Origin: UBA1195 sp045598025
Lineage (GTDB): Bacteria > Bacteroidota > Bacteroidia > Bacteroidales > WCHB1-69
NCBI GenBank assembly: GCA_045598025.1
Contig: JAZLLH010000010.1
Coordinates: 1 to 64,000 of the forward strand
Direction of reading: 5' to 3'
DNA length: 64,000 bases
Positions 1 to 7,786 of the stretch are shown one piece after another (the first letter of the stretch is position 1; each line of letters starts with the position of its first letter). Both the position numbers and the translations under genes were made by a program. The notes beneath the pieces are model-generated. The model was not told the DNA's origin. It was given only the letters and a program-made list of their open reading frames with translations, and made no database searches.

Positions 1-43
1 ACAGCGGACCTGCTTTAACCGTTCTTCCCTGGAAAATCAATTT

Positions 44-52
44 GCAAAATTA
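44..52 (-). promoter_or_regulatory. Putative -7 box of a leftward promoter
   Basis: Read on the minus strand this is TAATTTTGC, which fits the Bacteroidota -7 consensus TAnnTTTG. It would drive a gene lying off the left edge. No coding frame convinces me in positions 1-122. Confidence 0.35.
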
Positions 53-122
53 CAATTTTCAATCAACTATCCATTGTAAATCTATTTGCCAATCACGCCA
101 CTTACAGTGGCAGATCCTGCCA

Positions 123-350
123 CTATTCCGCCCAGGCGGAAAGGTCTTCCAGAAAGTTATGGTCAAGGATACGCGAAATGCGTACGAGCAGCACGGCGTC
201 CATGCCGGGACGTTTGAGCATCTTGTACATGTTGCTCTTGTCACAGGGAATCTGGCGGGCAAGCCACTCCACCTTGCGGCCCTGGCGTTCCAGTTCCGCG
301 GCTATCATCCTTCCGATGTGCAATCCCTGTATCTGCTCTTTTTCCGACAT
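123..350 (-). CDS. Small helix-turn-helix DNA-binding protein
   Basis: A 75-residue protein. Residues about 14-62 look like a compact helix-turn-helix domain: ELERQGRKVEWLARQ, then a recognition-helix-like CDKSNMYKMLKR, then a hydrophobic helix. Proteins of this size and pattern are common in Bacteroidales as stand-alone transcriptional regulators; the target is unknown. I chose the ATG at 350 because it opens on MSEKEQ immediately before the conserved part; the frame is open a further 30 codons upstream (to 440) but that stretch looks like untranslated leader. It lies downstream of, and on the same strand as, the ATPase gene at 723-1874, separated by 372 nt, so co-transcription is unlikely. 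Confidence 0.6.
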   Translation of the reverse strand: MSEKEQIQGLHIGRMIAAELERQGRKVEWLARQIPCDKSNMYKMLKRPGMDAVLLVRISRILDHNFLEDLSAWAE

Positions 351-722
351 GAAAAAATCCGTGAACTTCTGTTGATACTGAGGTTCTGGACGACCTATAC
401 ACCTAACAAGAAAGCCCACGGAAATCCGCAGGCGTTTCAACTTTCTTGCAGGTGCTATGAAATTGTCCAGATTTCAGTATCACAAAGAAAAGCGAAAACG
501 CTTTATGTCAATATGTTATTTATTCCTATGCTCTATATATGTTTCTTCGTTTTAATCGGTTATCAGCGCGACCGTATGCTTTCTATCCATGCCGTATTCA
601 TCGCACTGTTTTTTTCAAAAAATGCATCTGTATAACGTACGCACCGGATGAATATTGCGTGAACCGCATGAACTGCAGTCCGGCTCTGCCGGACTGGCAA
701 ATAATTAACCGGAACGGCGGCT
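351..722. other. Intergenic region, no gene seen
   Basis: These 372 nt between the HTH gene and the ATPase gene hold no ORF I would call. There is a small stem AAAGCG/CGCTTT at 489-504 and a stronger hairpin at 676-696, listed separately. The promoter of the HTH gene should lie here but I see no clear TAnnTTTG box. Confidence 0.5.
676..696 (-). terminator. Hairpin 27 nt after the ATPase stop codon
   Basis: Perfect 9-bp stem CAGTCCGGC/GCCGGACTG with a TCT loop. Its place just beyond the ATPase stop suggests a 3' end, but no T-run follows on the minus strand, so it may be a 3'-end stabiliser rather than a classical intrinsic terminator. Confidence 0.4.
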
Positions 723-1874
723 TCAGGCCAACCAGTCCAGATAGTTTTCCGGCGTGATGACCACACTTTCCTTTACGGGATAGTTCTCTGAAAATGATTT
801 CGGAAAGGCAGTCCGGCCTTTCTTCGGATTCCATTTCACTTCAAAGGCAGTCATGGTGCCGCCGCATTCCTCAATATAGTCGATTTCCTGCTGCGTCTGG
901 GTACGCCAGAAATAGACGTTGGCATATCTGCCGTTGTAATGGTTGTATTTCAAACGTTCCGAGATGAAGAAATTTTCCCAAAGGGCTCCTGCATCCTGAC
1001 GCATGTTCAGCGGATTGAAGTTTTGTATCAGTGCATTGCGGATTCCATTGTCGTAAAAGAATATTTTCTTCGCCTGTTTCAACTCATTGCGCAGGTTGCG
1101 GTTCAGACCGTTCAGGCGGAAAACGATGTAACACTTTTCCAACAGGTCGATATACTTTTCAACCGTTTTGGAATCGCTGTGCAGAAGCTGCGCCAGTTCG
1201 TTGTACGACACCTCGCTTCCCATCTGCAACGCCAGCGCGACCAGCAGCTTTTCTATCAAAACAGGTTTGCGCACCCCCTCCATGGAAAGCAGGTACTGAT
1301 ACATGTAGCTGCCGGAAAGGTTGAGCAGGATTTCCCGTATATTCGTGCTGCTGTTGAGCACGTCCGGATAGGAACCGTAAACCAGACGCGACTCAAAGGT
1401 TTGCCTGACACGCAACAGGCCGCCGTTGTTCATCAGTTCCTGCGTGGAGATGGGGAAAAGGTGGTATTCGAATTTGCGCCCGGTCAGCGGTTCATTGAGT
1501 TTTCCCTGCAACATGAATGAGGAAGAGCCTGTCACCAGCAGCTGTACGTCCTTGAAATTGTCTGCCATCATTTTCAGCGTCAGACCGATGCCTGGAATCC
1601 GCTGCGCTTCGTCCATGACAATGAGCTGGTGATCGGCAACCACATGGCGTATGTCATTCAGGTTGTCGGCATGTGCAAGCATCTCCCGGACGCTTGCATC
1701 GTCGCAATTGAGTATCAGCACGCTGTTTTGCGGCACAGGCAGATGCTCTTCCGACAATATCTGCCGGAACAATGTGGATTTCCCCACTTGGCGGGCTCCT
1801 GTAAGTATAATGGCTTTCCTCTGAAACATACGTTCTTGTATGCGTGCCTGCAGCTGTCTTTTTATCAGTTCCAT
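723..1874 (-). CDS. ATP-binding protein, AAA_14/DUF4143 family
   Basis: 383 residues. The N-terminal half is a P-loop ATPase: Walker A GARQVGKST near residue 26, Walker B-like LIVMDEAQR near residue 88 and a sensor-type LLVTGSSS near residue 114. The C-terminal half matches the DUF4143 part of this family, ending in a restriction-endonuclease-like segment (REIDY-like QQEIDYIEE, then FEVKW). Such proteins are widespread in Bacteroidetes, often in many copies, with no settled function; roles in DNA transactions or toxin-antitoxin-like systems have been suggested. It is monocistronic, with a -7 box 18 nt before the ATG and two 33-nt tandem repeats covering the upstream promoter region, which suggests tight or autogenous control (inference). 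Confidence 0.88.
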   Translation of the reverse strand: MELIKRQLQARIQERMFQRKAIILTGARQVGKSTLFRQILSEEHLPVPQNSVLILNCDDASVREMLAHADNLNDIRHVVADHQLIVMDEAQRIPGIGLTLKMMADNFKDVQLLVTGSSSFMLQGKLNEPLTGRKFEYHLFPISTQELMNNGGLLRVRQTFESRLVYGSYPDVLNSSTNIREILLNLSGSYMYQYLLSMEGVRKPVLIEKLLVALALQMGSEVSYNELAQLLHSDSKTVEKYIDLLEKCYIVFRLNGLNRNLRNELKQAKKIFFYDNGIRNALIQNFNPLNMRQDAGALWENFFISERLKYNHYNGRYANVYFWRTQTQQEIDYIEECGGTMTAFEVKWNPKKGRTAFPKSFSENYPVKESVVITPENYLDWLA

Positions 1875-1891
1875 ATATCGTTTTTATTTTT

Positions 1892-1900
1892 GCAAAAATA
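1892..1900 (-). promoter_or_regulatory. -7 box of the ATPase gene
   Basis: TATTTTTGC on the minus strand, 18 nt before the ATG at 1874. The region where a -33 element would lie is inside the tandem repeats at 1915-1980. Confidence 0.6.
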
Positions 1901-1914
1901 CTAAAAAACATAAT

Positions 1915-1980
1915 ATAATCCATGAATTCATATCGATTTTTTGGATTATAATCCATAAATTCATATTGAAATTTCGGATT
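1915..1980 (-). repeat. Two tandem 33-nt direct repeats upstream of the ATPase gene
   Basis: Each unit begins ATAATCCAT(G/A)AATTCATAT and ends TTCGGATT or TTTGGATT; unit 1 is 1915-1947, unit 2 is 1948-1980, with the start of a third. Each unit contains the near-palindrome ATGAATTCAT. The units are directly abutted and have no spacers, so this is not a CRISPR array. They start 15 nt upstream of the -7 box and probably serve as operator sites. Confidence 0.75.
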
Positions 1981-2022
1981 ATGCCCTACTTCCCAGGATG
2001 ACAAAACATACGGCTATAACCA

Positions 2023-2053
2023 GACACAGCATCCGGTATCCGGATGCTGTGTC
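2023..2053 (-). terminator. Strong hairpin after the EF-hand gene
   Basis: Perfect 14-bp stem (arms 2023-2036 and 2040-2053, outer arm GACACAGCATCCGG) with a 3-nt loop, 30 nt past the stop codon of the EF-hand membrane protein gene. No T-run follows on the minus strand. It most likely ends or protects that transcript. Confidence 0.55.
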
Positions 2054-2083
2054 GTTCAGTGCAAGCAAAAGAAACGTCTTCTA

Positions 2084-4312
2084 CTAACGGAAACGAAGTC
2101 CGATACAGCTCAGTCTGTTGGTAAAGAACAAAACGGCAAAAGCGATGACAGCCGCCACCAGAATGAGGAGAAGAATTCTCAGCCACATCGGCATGCCTTT
2201 TCTCTTCATCGTATCCTTCAGCGCCAGATTCGGGAAGGAGGCCACTTGTGTCAGAGTGGAACCGAAAATAATATTGACCAGGGCTTTGGCATTGATAGCC
2301 CAACCGTTTGCATTCAGAATCGGAGCGAGGTCTCTTTTACGCAATTTCATCCATGCAATCAACATGGAAGGACCGGATATCACCAGAATGATACCGATGA
2401 TCACACCTATCATAGCATACCATTTGAGACTTGAAAATCCCTTCAGCAAATCCAGCAGGAAACCGCAGATGGTTCCCAAGGCCATGCCTATGACGGCAAA
2501 AAGACCGAGGAACTTACTCATATCAAAAGGAGGCTTCGCAGCAGGGGCCGCCGGCTGACCATTGGCAGCTGCAGCGGCATCGGTAGACAGGGAAGCACTG
2601 GCATTCGTGGCTCCGGACATCATGTCTCCGGTCACTTTGTTCTCCTTTTCGGAAGCAAATTTATTCAACTGCTCGGTGCAGAAACGTCCAAACTTGCGAT
2701 ACGGCGACCAGAACGCCTGACGGACACTGATGGGATTGTCAATGATTTTGGTTACGACGGCATCCCAATCCAAACCGCTGCGATCATAAAATACGGCATT
2801 CTTTCCCTCCCGCAAATCATTGACATCGCCATCTGTCATCACAGCGACAATCGTCATTTTTTCGTTTTTCGTTTTGGATGTACAATCACAATAAATCAAA
2901 AACATGCCGCTCAAGGGAGCCATGGCATTCTGTTTGGACATATCGGTCACTTTCAGACAGAGGTCGCAACTGCGTTGGTCAATGTACAGGGTACCGGCCT
3001 GAAAGATGGCTTTGGTTCCCTTGTCCCGAGTATAGAAATCAGTAAAAGTGATGTAATTTTTCAGCAATACATAGAAATCACGATACAGATGCAGCAGTTT
3101 GTCCACATTTTCAATTTCCTTGGCTTGGGCTTCCAGACTTTTGTCTTCATCCATCAAAGCGCGAAGTTTCTGCTGGTTATCAGCATCAATAGCCGCACAG
3201 ATCAGATCCCAATCCAGAGATTCGACCTCGGCTCCTTTCTTGGAAGCCAACCATTCCTTATAGACAGTGAATTTGGCAACGAGTTGCTTCCAATCGGATT
3301 CGGAAATTTCCGTACTTTCAGGAAAATCCACATCCAAAACCCTTTTCTTGAAATCGGCAAAGACGCCTTCCCATGCCGGATTAATACCACTTGCCACGGG
3401 CAGCATTCCATCCTTGCGAATTCGGGCGATTGGAAATTGAGTAATTTCCTCCAGACTTTCCTGCAGATTTTTTTCGCCTACGCCTTCCAGACGGGCCAAA
3501 GGCACATCCAGCACCGGAACAGCATCCTCATCAAAAGAGACAAATTTGCAGCGCAGGAAAAAATCTTCCACTTTTTCCCGAATGGCATCCAAAGCAGCAG
3601 AAGCTTCCTTGGTCGTATCTCCGTACGGAAAAACATCATTTTCCCTGCCTTCGGTAGAAACAAACCAATCATGATATTCCTGACAATGGGTAAAAAAAGC
3701 CTCCAGTTGATCGGCATTGATGCCATCATCTCCACTTCTGTCCTTGCTCGCACCCTCTATCTTCATACAGGCGGCTACCAGATTTTTCAGCAGTTCCTCT
3801 TCACAGGTCTGCTCCGTAATGACACCGTCTCCGTTGAAACGGGTTTTGGCAAAAATGGCCAACTGATCCGCTGTATCAGACAATGAGATACTGTCTTTGG
3901 TCAAGCCCAGATTTGAAAGCACCTCGTGCACCGAATCCAACAGTTTTCGGCCTTCTTCATTATCGGAATTGATGGCGGAAAGAGACAACTCTTCCTTTGG
4001 ATGTATCAGGATTTCAAGATCCCTCAGAACGGTAGTCAACCATTTCGCCGTAGCAATAATCTCGTTGACACGGATTTTTCCATCGCTGTCCGCATCCATC
4101 AGAGTCAGGGTTCTTTCATCTATTTCCAGACCTTTGACCGGACAACTCAGCACTGTCCACATTTTCTGATCCAATTCCCCGAGATGAGCAATGTCCTCCC
4201 CTGTCTCTATACTGACACGGGTAGTTCCGCCCATATTTGAAAATTTCCAAGGATATTCCTCCTTTTTGACTAAACTCATCGCACTTTTCACCGTTTTGGA
4301 TATTGCTTCCAT
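2084..4312 (-). CDS. EF-hand-containing membrane protein of unknown function
   Basis: 742 residues. Residues 73-84 form a textbook EF-hand loop (D73, D75, D77, G78, I80, E84). Two degenerate loops follow near residues 158-169 and 191-202. The middle is soluble and helical. After an alanine/proline-rich linker near residue 590 come about three hydrophobic membrane segments: one starting FLGLFAVIGMAL, one starting YAMIGVIIGIIL, and a last one near the C-terminus. The C-terminal loops are basic. No known enzyme motif is visible. The topology suggests a calcium-responsive, membrane-anchored protein, but that is inference from the EF-hand alone. It stands alone between the aldo/keto reductase gene (57 nt upstream) and a strong 3' hairpin. 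Confidence 0.75.
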   Translation of the reverse strand: MEAISKTVKSAMSLVKKEEYPWKFSNMGGTTRVSIETGEDIAHLGELDQKMWTVLSCPVKGLEIDERTLTLMDADSDGKIRVNEIIATAKWLTTVLRDLEILIHPKEELSLSAINSDNEEGRKLLDSVHEVLSNLGLTKDSISLSDTADQLAIFAKTRFNGDGVITEQTCEEELLKNLVAACMKIEGASKDRSGDDGINADQLEAFFTHCQEYHDWFVSTEGRENDVFPYGDTTKEASAALDAIREKVEDFFLRCKFVSFDEDAVPVLDVPLARLEGVGEKNLQESLEEITQFPIARIRKDGMLPVASGINPAWEGVFADFKKRVLDVDFPESTEISESDWKQLVAKFTVYKEWLASKKGAEVESLDWDLICAAIDADNQQKLRALMDEDKSLEAQAKEIENVDKLLHLYRDFYVLLKNYITFTDFYTRDKGTKAIFQAGTLYIDQRSCDLCLKVTDMSKQNAMAPLSGMFLIYCDCTSKTKNEKMTIVAVMTDGDVNDLREGKNAVFYDRSGLDWDAVVTKIIDNPISVRQAFWSPYRKFGRFCTEQLNKFASEKENKVTGDMMSGATNASASLSTDAAAAANGQPAAPAAKPPFDMSKFLGLFAVIGMALGTICGFLLDLLKGFSSLKWYAMIGVIIGIILVISGPSMLIAWMKLRKRDLAPILNANGWAINAKALVNIIFGSTLTQVASFPNLALKDTMKRKGMPMWLRILLLILVAAVIAFAVLFFTNRLSCIGLRFR

Positions 4313-4368
4313 AAATTCAATATGTTATTCCAATGATTACTAATTATTCAGGATTATTTTCTAAGAAA

Positions 4369-5805
4369 TCACACGTGCTGCTTCAGATTTTCCACAAAAC
4401 TGTCAATCCGCTGCATTTCCTTCGGGATATCAATACTTTGAGGGCAACTGGACAGGCAACGTCCACAGGCAATGCAGTGATTTGCCTGACGGAGCGGAGA
4501 AACAGCCCTGTCGTAACCGACCAGAAAGGCCCGCCTTGCCTCCTTGTATTCCGGACTCTGCGGATTTTCCACCACCCTGCCCTCATTCAGGCATTTGTTG
4601 TAATGGGCAAACACACCGGGAATGTCCAGACCGTACGGACACGGCATGCAATATTCGCAATGGGTGCACGGAACAATAGGAAAATGAACATACACATCGG
4701 CTATATCGGAAAGCATGGATGCCTCCTCTTCATTCAAGGGACGGAACGGACAAAAAGTACGGAGGTTGTCCTGCAGATGTTCCATATACGTCATGCCACT
4801 GAGAACGGAAAGTATACGAGGCTTGCTTCCGGCGAAACGGAAGGTCCAGGATGCCGCCGATGCCTGAGGATCGCGCTGCTTCATCTGCCTGAATGCAGAC
4901 TCGCCCACATCAGCCAGACGTCCGCCCAACAAAGGCTCCATGACAAAAACAGGAATATCCCTCTTCTCCAGTTCGCCATAAAGATATTCGGAATTGGTAT
5001 TGCGCTCGTTGATTTCTTTGGCATGATGCCAATCTACATAATTGTGTTGGATCAGCACGACATCCCAATGATATTTGTCGTGTTGGGACAACAGGTGGTC
5101 AAAAACCCGCACATCCCCGTGATGGGAAAATCCAAGATTCCGGATGCGGCCGGCGGCTCTTTCTTCCATAAGGAAATCCAACATTCCGTTTTCAATAAAG
5201 CGCTTTTGAAAGGCTTGCATTCCATCCAATTCATTACCTTCCAGATCTTTAGCCGGCATGCCCACACAATGCAGCAGCAGATAATCCAAATGATCGGTTC
5301 GCAATTCCTGCAGAGAATGACGGTATATTTCTATCGAAGCCTCACGACTCCAGGTAGAAGGATCAAAATTGGAAAGCTTGGTCGACAAAAAATAGGAGGA
5401 GCGGTCGTAAGCCGACAGGACCTCTCCCATGACGTGTTCGGAACGGCCTTTGCAATAAGGAGGAGCTGTATCTATCAGATTCAGCCCGTGAGCAAAAGCA
5501 TAATCGATTTCTCGCTTCACCATTTCCATATCGATTTCCGCTTCCGTATTTCCTTCTTCCATCAAAGGCAAACGCATGCAGCCGTAGCCCAAAAGAGACA
5601 CTTTGTCTCCGTGAGCATTGATACGATAAGTCATACGACCTTGGGGTATATCCCCCTTCGCACTGCCCTCTGCATCTTTGGAAGCGGGTCTGGAGCAGGA
5701 AACCGCCACCGTAGTAGCCGCCACGCCGCCTAGAATTTTAAAAAAATGCCTGCGCGAAATAGGCTCCTGATTTTCTTGATTGTCCGTATGGTTTATGTTT
5801 TTCAT
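4369..5805 (-). CDS. Tat-exported aldo/keto reductase with two C-terminal [4Fe-4S] clusters
   Basis: 478 residues. The N-terminus has a twin-arginine motif SRRHFFK (residues 17-23), a hydrophobic stretch, and a lipobox-like VAVSC ending at Cys37, so it is probably exported folded and lipid-anchored. Residues about 55-330 are an aldo/keto reductase barrel: catalytic Asp and Tyr in NLIDTAPPYCKG, Lys in STKLS, His in LLLHCVG. The C-terminus is ferredoxin-like, with CTHCEYCMPCP and CIACGRCLSSCP. The reaction is presumably reduction of a carbonyl or quinone-like substrate with electrons passed through iron-sulphur clusters. The polyferredoxin gene ends 11 nt upstream, so the two are co-transcribed and probably partners. 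The substrate is unknown. Confidence 0.85.
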   Translation of the reverse strand: MKNINHTDNQENQEPISRRHFFKILGGVAATTVAVSCSRPASKDAEGSAKGDIPQGRMTYRINAHGDKVSLLGYGCMRLPLMEEGNTEAEIDMEMVKREIDYAFAHGLNLIDTAPPYCKGRSEHVMGEVLSAYDRSSYFLSTKLSNFDPSTWSREASIEIYRHSLQELRTDHLDYLLLHCVGMPAKDLEGNELDGMQAFQKRFIENGMLDFLMEERAAGRIRNLGFSHHGDVRVFDHLLSQHDKYHWDVVLIQHNYVDWHHAKEINERNTNSEYLYGELEKRDIPVFVMEPLLGGRLADVGESAFRQMKQRDPQASAASWTFRFAGSKPRILSVLSGMTYMEHLQDNLRTFCPFRPLNEEEASMLSDIADVYVHFPIVPCTHCEYCMPCPYGLDIPGVFAHYNKCLNEGRVVENPQSPEYKEARRAFLVGYDRAVSPLRQANHCIACGRCLSSCPQSIDIPKEMQRIDSFVENLKQHV

Positions 5806-5816
5806 ATTTGTCTGAC

Positions 5817-7292
5817 TTAAAGGGTTCTGTGTAACTCATGTCCTTCCACATAGATAGCGCTGAACGGACGGGCAGGACAAAGGTTCTCACAAGCTCCGCA
5901 ACCTATGCATTTTTCCGTATCAATAACAGGAACCTTAAGACCGAATCCCTTGTCCGGAGCAACCAGGGAAATGGCTCCCGTGGGACAATGGCGCATGCAC
6001 TGATCACAGGAAACCGCTTCGGTCCGGATCAGACAGTTCTTTTCTATCCATACCGCATGCCCTATCTGAATGGAAGATTTTTCCTCCCTGTCAATTTTCC
6101 GTATGGCATGTGTAGGACAAACTTCCGAACAACGAACGCATTCCGGACGGCAATAGCCCTTTTCGAACGACATTTCCGGCTGCATCAAACGGGACAGTTC
6201 TGAAGATGGACGCAGTACCCGATTGGGACAGGACGACACGCAGAGCTGGCAGGCTGTGCAATGGTTCTCGAAATGACGAAGGCCAAGCGAACCGGCAGGA
6301 CGCACCGGAACCGCCCGCTGCGGCACCTTTTTGTCTTCGATGACAGCCAGGCCCCCATCCACTTTCAAACCGGCGGATTTCAAGGTCAGTCCTCCGGCCA
6401 CTAAAGCCGACACCGTCAGAAAATCACGTTTGGAAGCATCCGGCTGTTCCGCATTGCCTACTACTGAAGGCCGATATTTCGGACGCCGATAACGAATGGC
6501 GTCGGAATGACATTGCTCCAGACAATCCATGCATCCTACGCAACGGCTATAATCGATTTTCTGTTCTGCACTGTGGATACAGGAAGCTTTGCAATTTTTT
6601 TCGCACAATCCGCAATGCACACATTTCGAAACATCGATGCTGGGTTTCAGCAAGGAAAAACGAGATACGAATCCCAAAAGACTGCCCACCGGACACAGAT
6701 TGGAACACCATACACGACCGCCTAAAAAAGACGATACTGCGAGCAAAACAAAAGTTACGGATGCAATAATCAGCGTCGGAAGGCTTGTCCATATAATTTC
6801 CCTTCTGTAAAAGGCATAATTTCCATAATGTTCAGAAACAGATGACAGAAAATTATTTCCCAAAGTATACAAGGGTGCAAACAGTTGCGAAACAATGCGG
6901 CCATAGGCGCTATAGGGAGCTATCAGCAAGGCGATGGAATGAAGCCCGAACAGCATCAGCAATACAAAAAGGAGCAACACACCGTAACGAAGCCAAGGAT
7001 TTTCCTTGTGAAAACGAAAGCGGTTTTTCCTGCATTTGCCTCCCAACCAGGAAAAAAAATCCTGCATCACGCCCAAAGGACAGATGATGGAACAATAAAA
7101 TCGACCGAAAATGAGCGTGAGTGCCAGCATTCCGACAACGACTCCCACATTTAGGGCCAAGAGGGCCGGAAGGAACTGTATACGGGCCATCCAAGCAAAC
7201 CAATGACCTACAACTCCTGTAAAATCAAGGAATAGCAAAGTAATCAGAGATAAAAAAAGAATGGCAAGGATAATCCTGATTTTTCGTAACAT
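5817..7292 (-). CDS. Membrane-bound polyferredoxin (NapH/RsxB-like 4Fe-4S protein)
   Basis: About 491 residues from ATG at 7292; a GTG at 7301 is an alternative start three codons earlier. The N-terminal third has several membrane helices with the two CxxxCP motifs typical of NapH-type proteins (CSIICPLG, CSNLCPVG). After them come six four-cysteine cluster motifs: CVHCGLCEKNC, CVGCMDCLEQC, CTACQLCVSSCP, CRPECVRCSEVCP, the CDQCMRHCP block and CIGCGACENLCP. A twin-arginine-free hydrophobic stretch (LTVSALVAGGL) separates clusters two and three. It most likely moves electrons across or along the inner membrane to the exported aldo/keto reductase encoded 11 nt downstream. A -7 box lies at 7320-7328. 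Confidence 0.85.
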   Translation of the reverse strand: MLRKIRIILAILFLSLITLLFLDFTGVVGHWFAWMARIQFLPALLALNVGVVVGMLALTLIFGRFYCSIICPLGVMQDFFSWLGGKCRKNRFRFHKENPWLRYGVLLLFVLLMLFGLHSIALLIAPYSAYGRIVSQLFAPLYTLGNNFLSSVSEHYGNYAFYRREIIWTSLPTLIIASVTFVLLAVSSFLGGRVWCSNLCPVGSLLGFVSRFSLLKPSIDVSKCVHCGLCEKNCKASCIHSAEQKIDYSRCVGCMDCLEQCHSDAIRYRRPKYRPSVVGNAEQPDASKRDFLTVSALVAGGLTLKSAGLKVDGGLAVIEDKKVPQRAVPVRPAGSLGLRHFENHCTACQLCVSSCPNRVLRPSSELSRLMQPEMSFEKGYCRPECVRCSEVCPTHAIRKIDREEKSSIQIGHAVWIEKNCLIRTEAVSCDQCMRHCPTGAISLVAPDKGFGLKVPVIDTEKCIGCGACENLCPARPFSAIYVEGHELHRTL

Positions 7293-7319
7293 TTTCACCA
7301 CTAATTATAAAAATAAAAG

Positions 7320-7328
7320 GCAAAATTA
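7320..7328 (-). promoter_or_regulatory. -7 box of the polyferredoxin/aldo-keto reductase operon
   Basis: TAATTTTGC on the minus strand, 28 nt before the ATG at 7292, giving a short leader of about 20 nt. Confidence 0.55.
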
Positions 7329-7399
7329 CAAAAAAAAAAGATGTCATTTCCATTTTTTGCATAAAAAAAGTCAGCCCGATTTTTCAAGATACCGTAATA

Positions 7400-7783
7400 T
7401 CAGTATCCGAAAAGCATTCCGTTACAGACACCCCAGTGCAGTCCTTCTTTCTTGACCAAAACAGTGCGTCTCACGGTATCGTATGGCATATTTTTCTCGC
7501 CCTCAATCAACAGACAGGAAGCTACCGCCGTAGTATCGTCCAATTTTTCTATTTCCACCTGCCTTACCTCCGAGTGACGCTTTTTCAAGAATGCTTTGTC
7601 CTCTTTCTGCATCTGGTCGGCAAACAACCGGCAGGACTCCTTTTGCGCACGGACGACATGCCGTTCTGCACGGACAAAATCGCCTTTCAGACAGGCCTGA
7701 TAATAATTTTTTACCGCCTGTTTGGGTGTACAGGCGGTAAAAAACAAGACGATTAATAATCCTAAGCAAATGCGTTTACGCAT
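7400..7783 (-). CDS. Small lipoprotein, DUF4878-like
   Basis: 127 residues starting MRKRICLGLLIVLFFTAC: a lipoprotein signal with Cys18 as the lipidated residue. The mature part (KNYYQACLKGDFVRAERHV...) resembles the small alpha+beta fold of the DUF4878/NTF2-like lipoproteins found in Bacteroidetes, in which a helix with a 'L.GDF..A' pattern precedes a beta-sheet. It sits 3 nt after the stop of the PpiD-like gene on the same strand, so the two form an operon, and a role in the envelope is likely. Function unknown. Confidence 0.75.
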   Translation of the reverse strand: MRKRICLGLLIVLFFTACTPKQAVKNYYQACLKGDFVRAERHVVRAQKESCRLFADQMQKEDKAFLKKRHSEVRQVEIEKLDDTTAVASCLLIEGEKNMPYDTVRRTVLVKKEGLHWGVCNGMLFGY

Positions 7784-7786
7784 GTA

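Noticed and set aside
1915..1980. CRISPR-like repeats
   Set aside because: Only two units and directly abutted with no spacers; better explained as operator repeats.
2975..3886. 303-codon plus-strand frame opposite the EF-hand gene
   Set aside because: Shadow of the 742-residue gene, no recognisable domain.
4333..5733. 466-codon plus-strand frame opposite the aldo/keto reductase
   Set aside because: The minus-strand frame has a full set of catalytic and cluster motifs; the plus frame has none.
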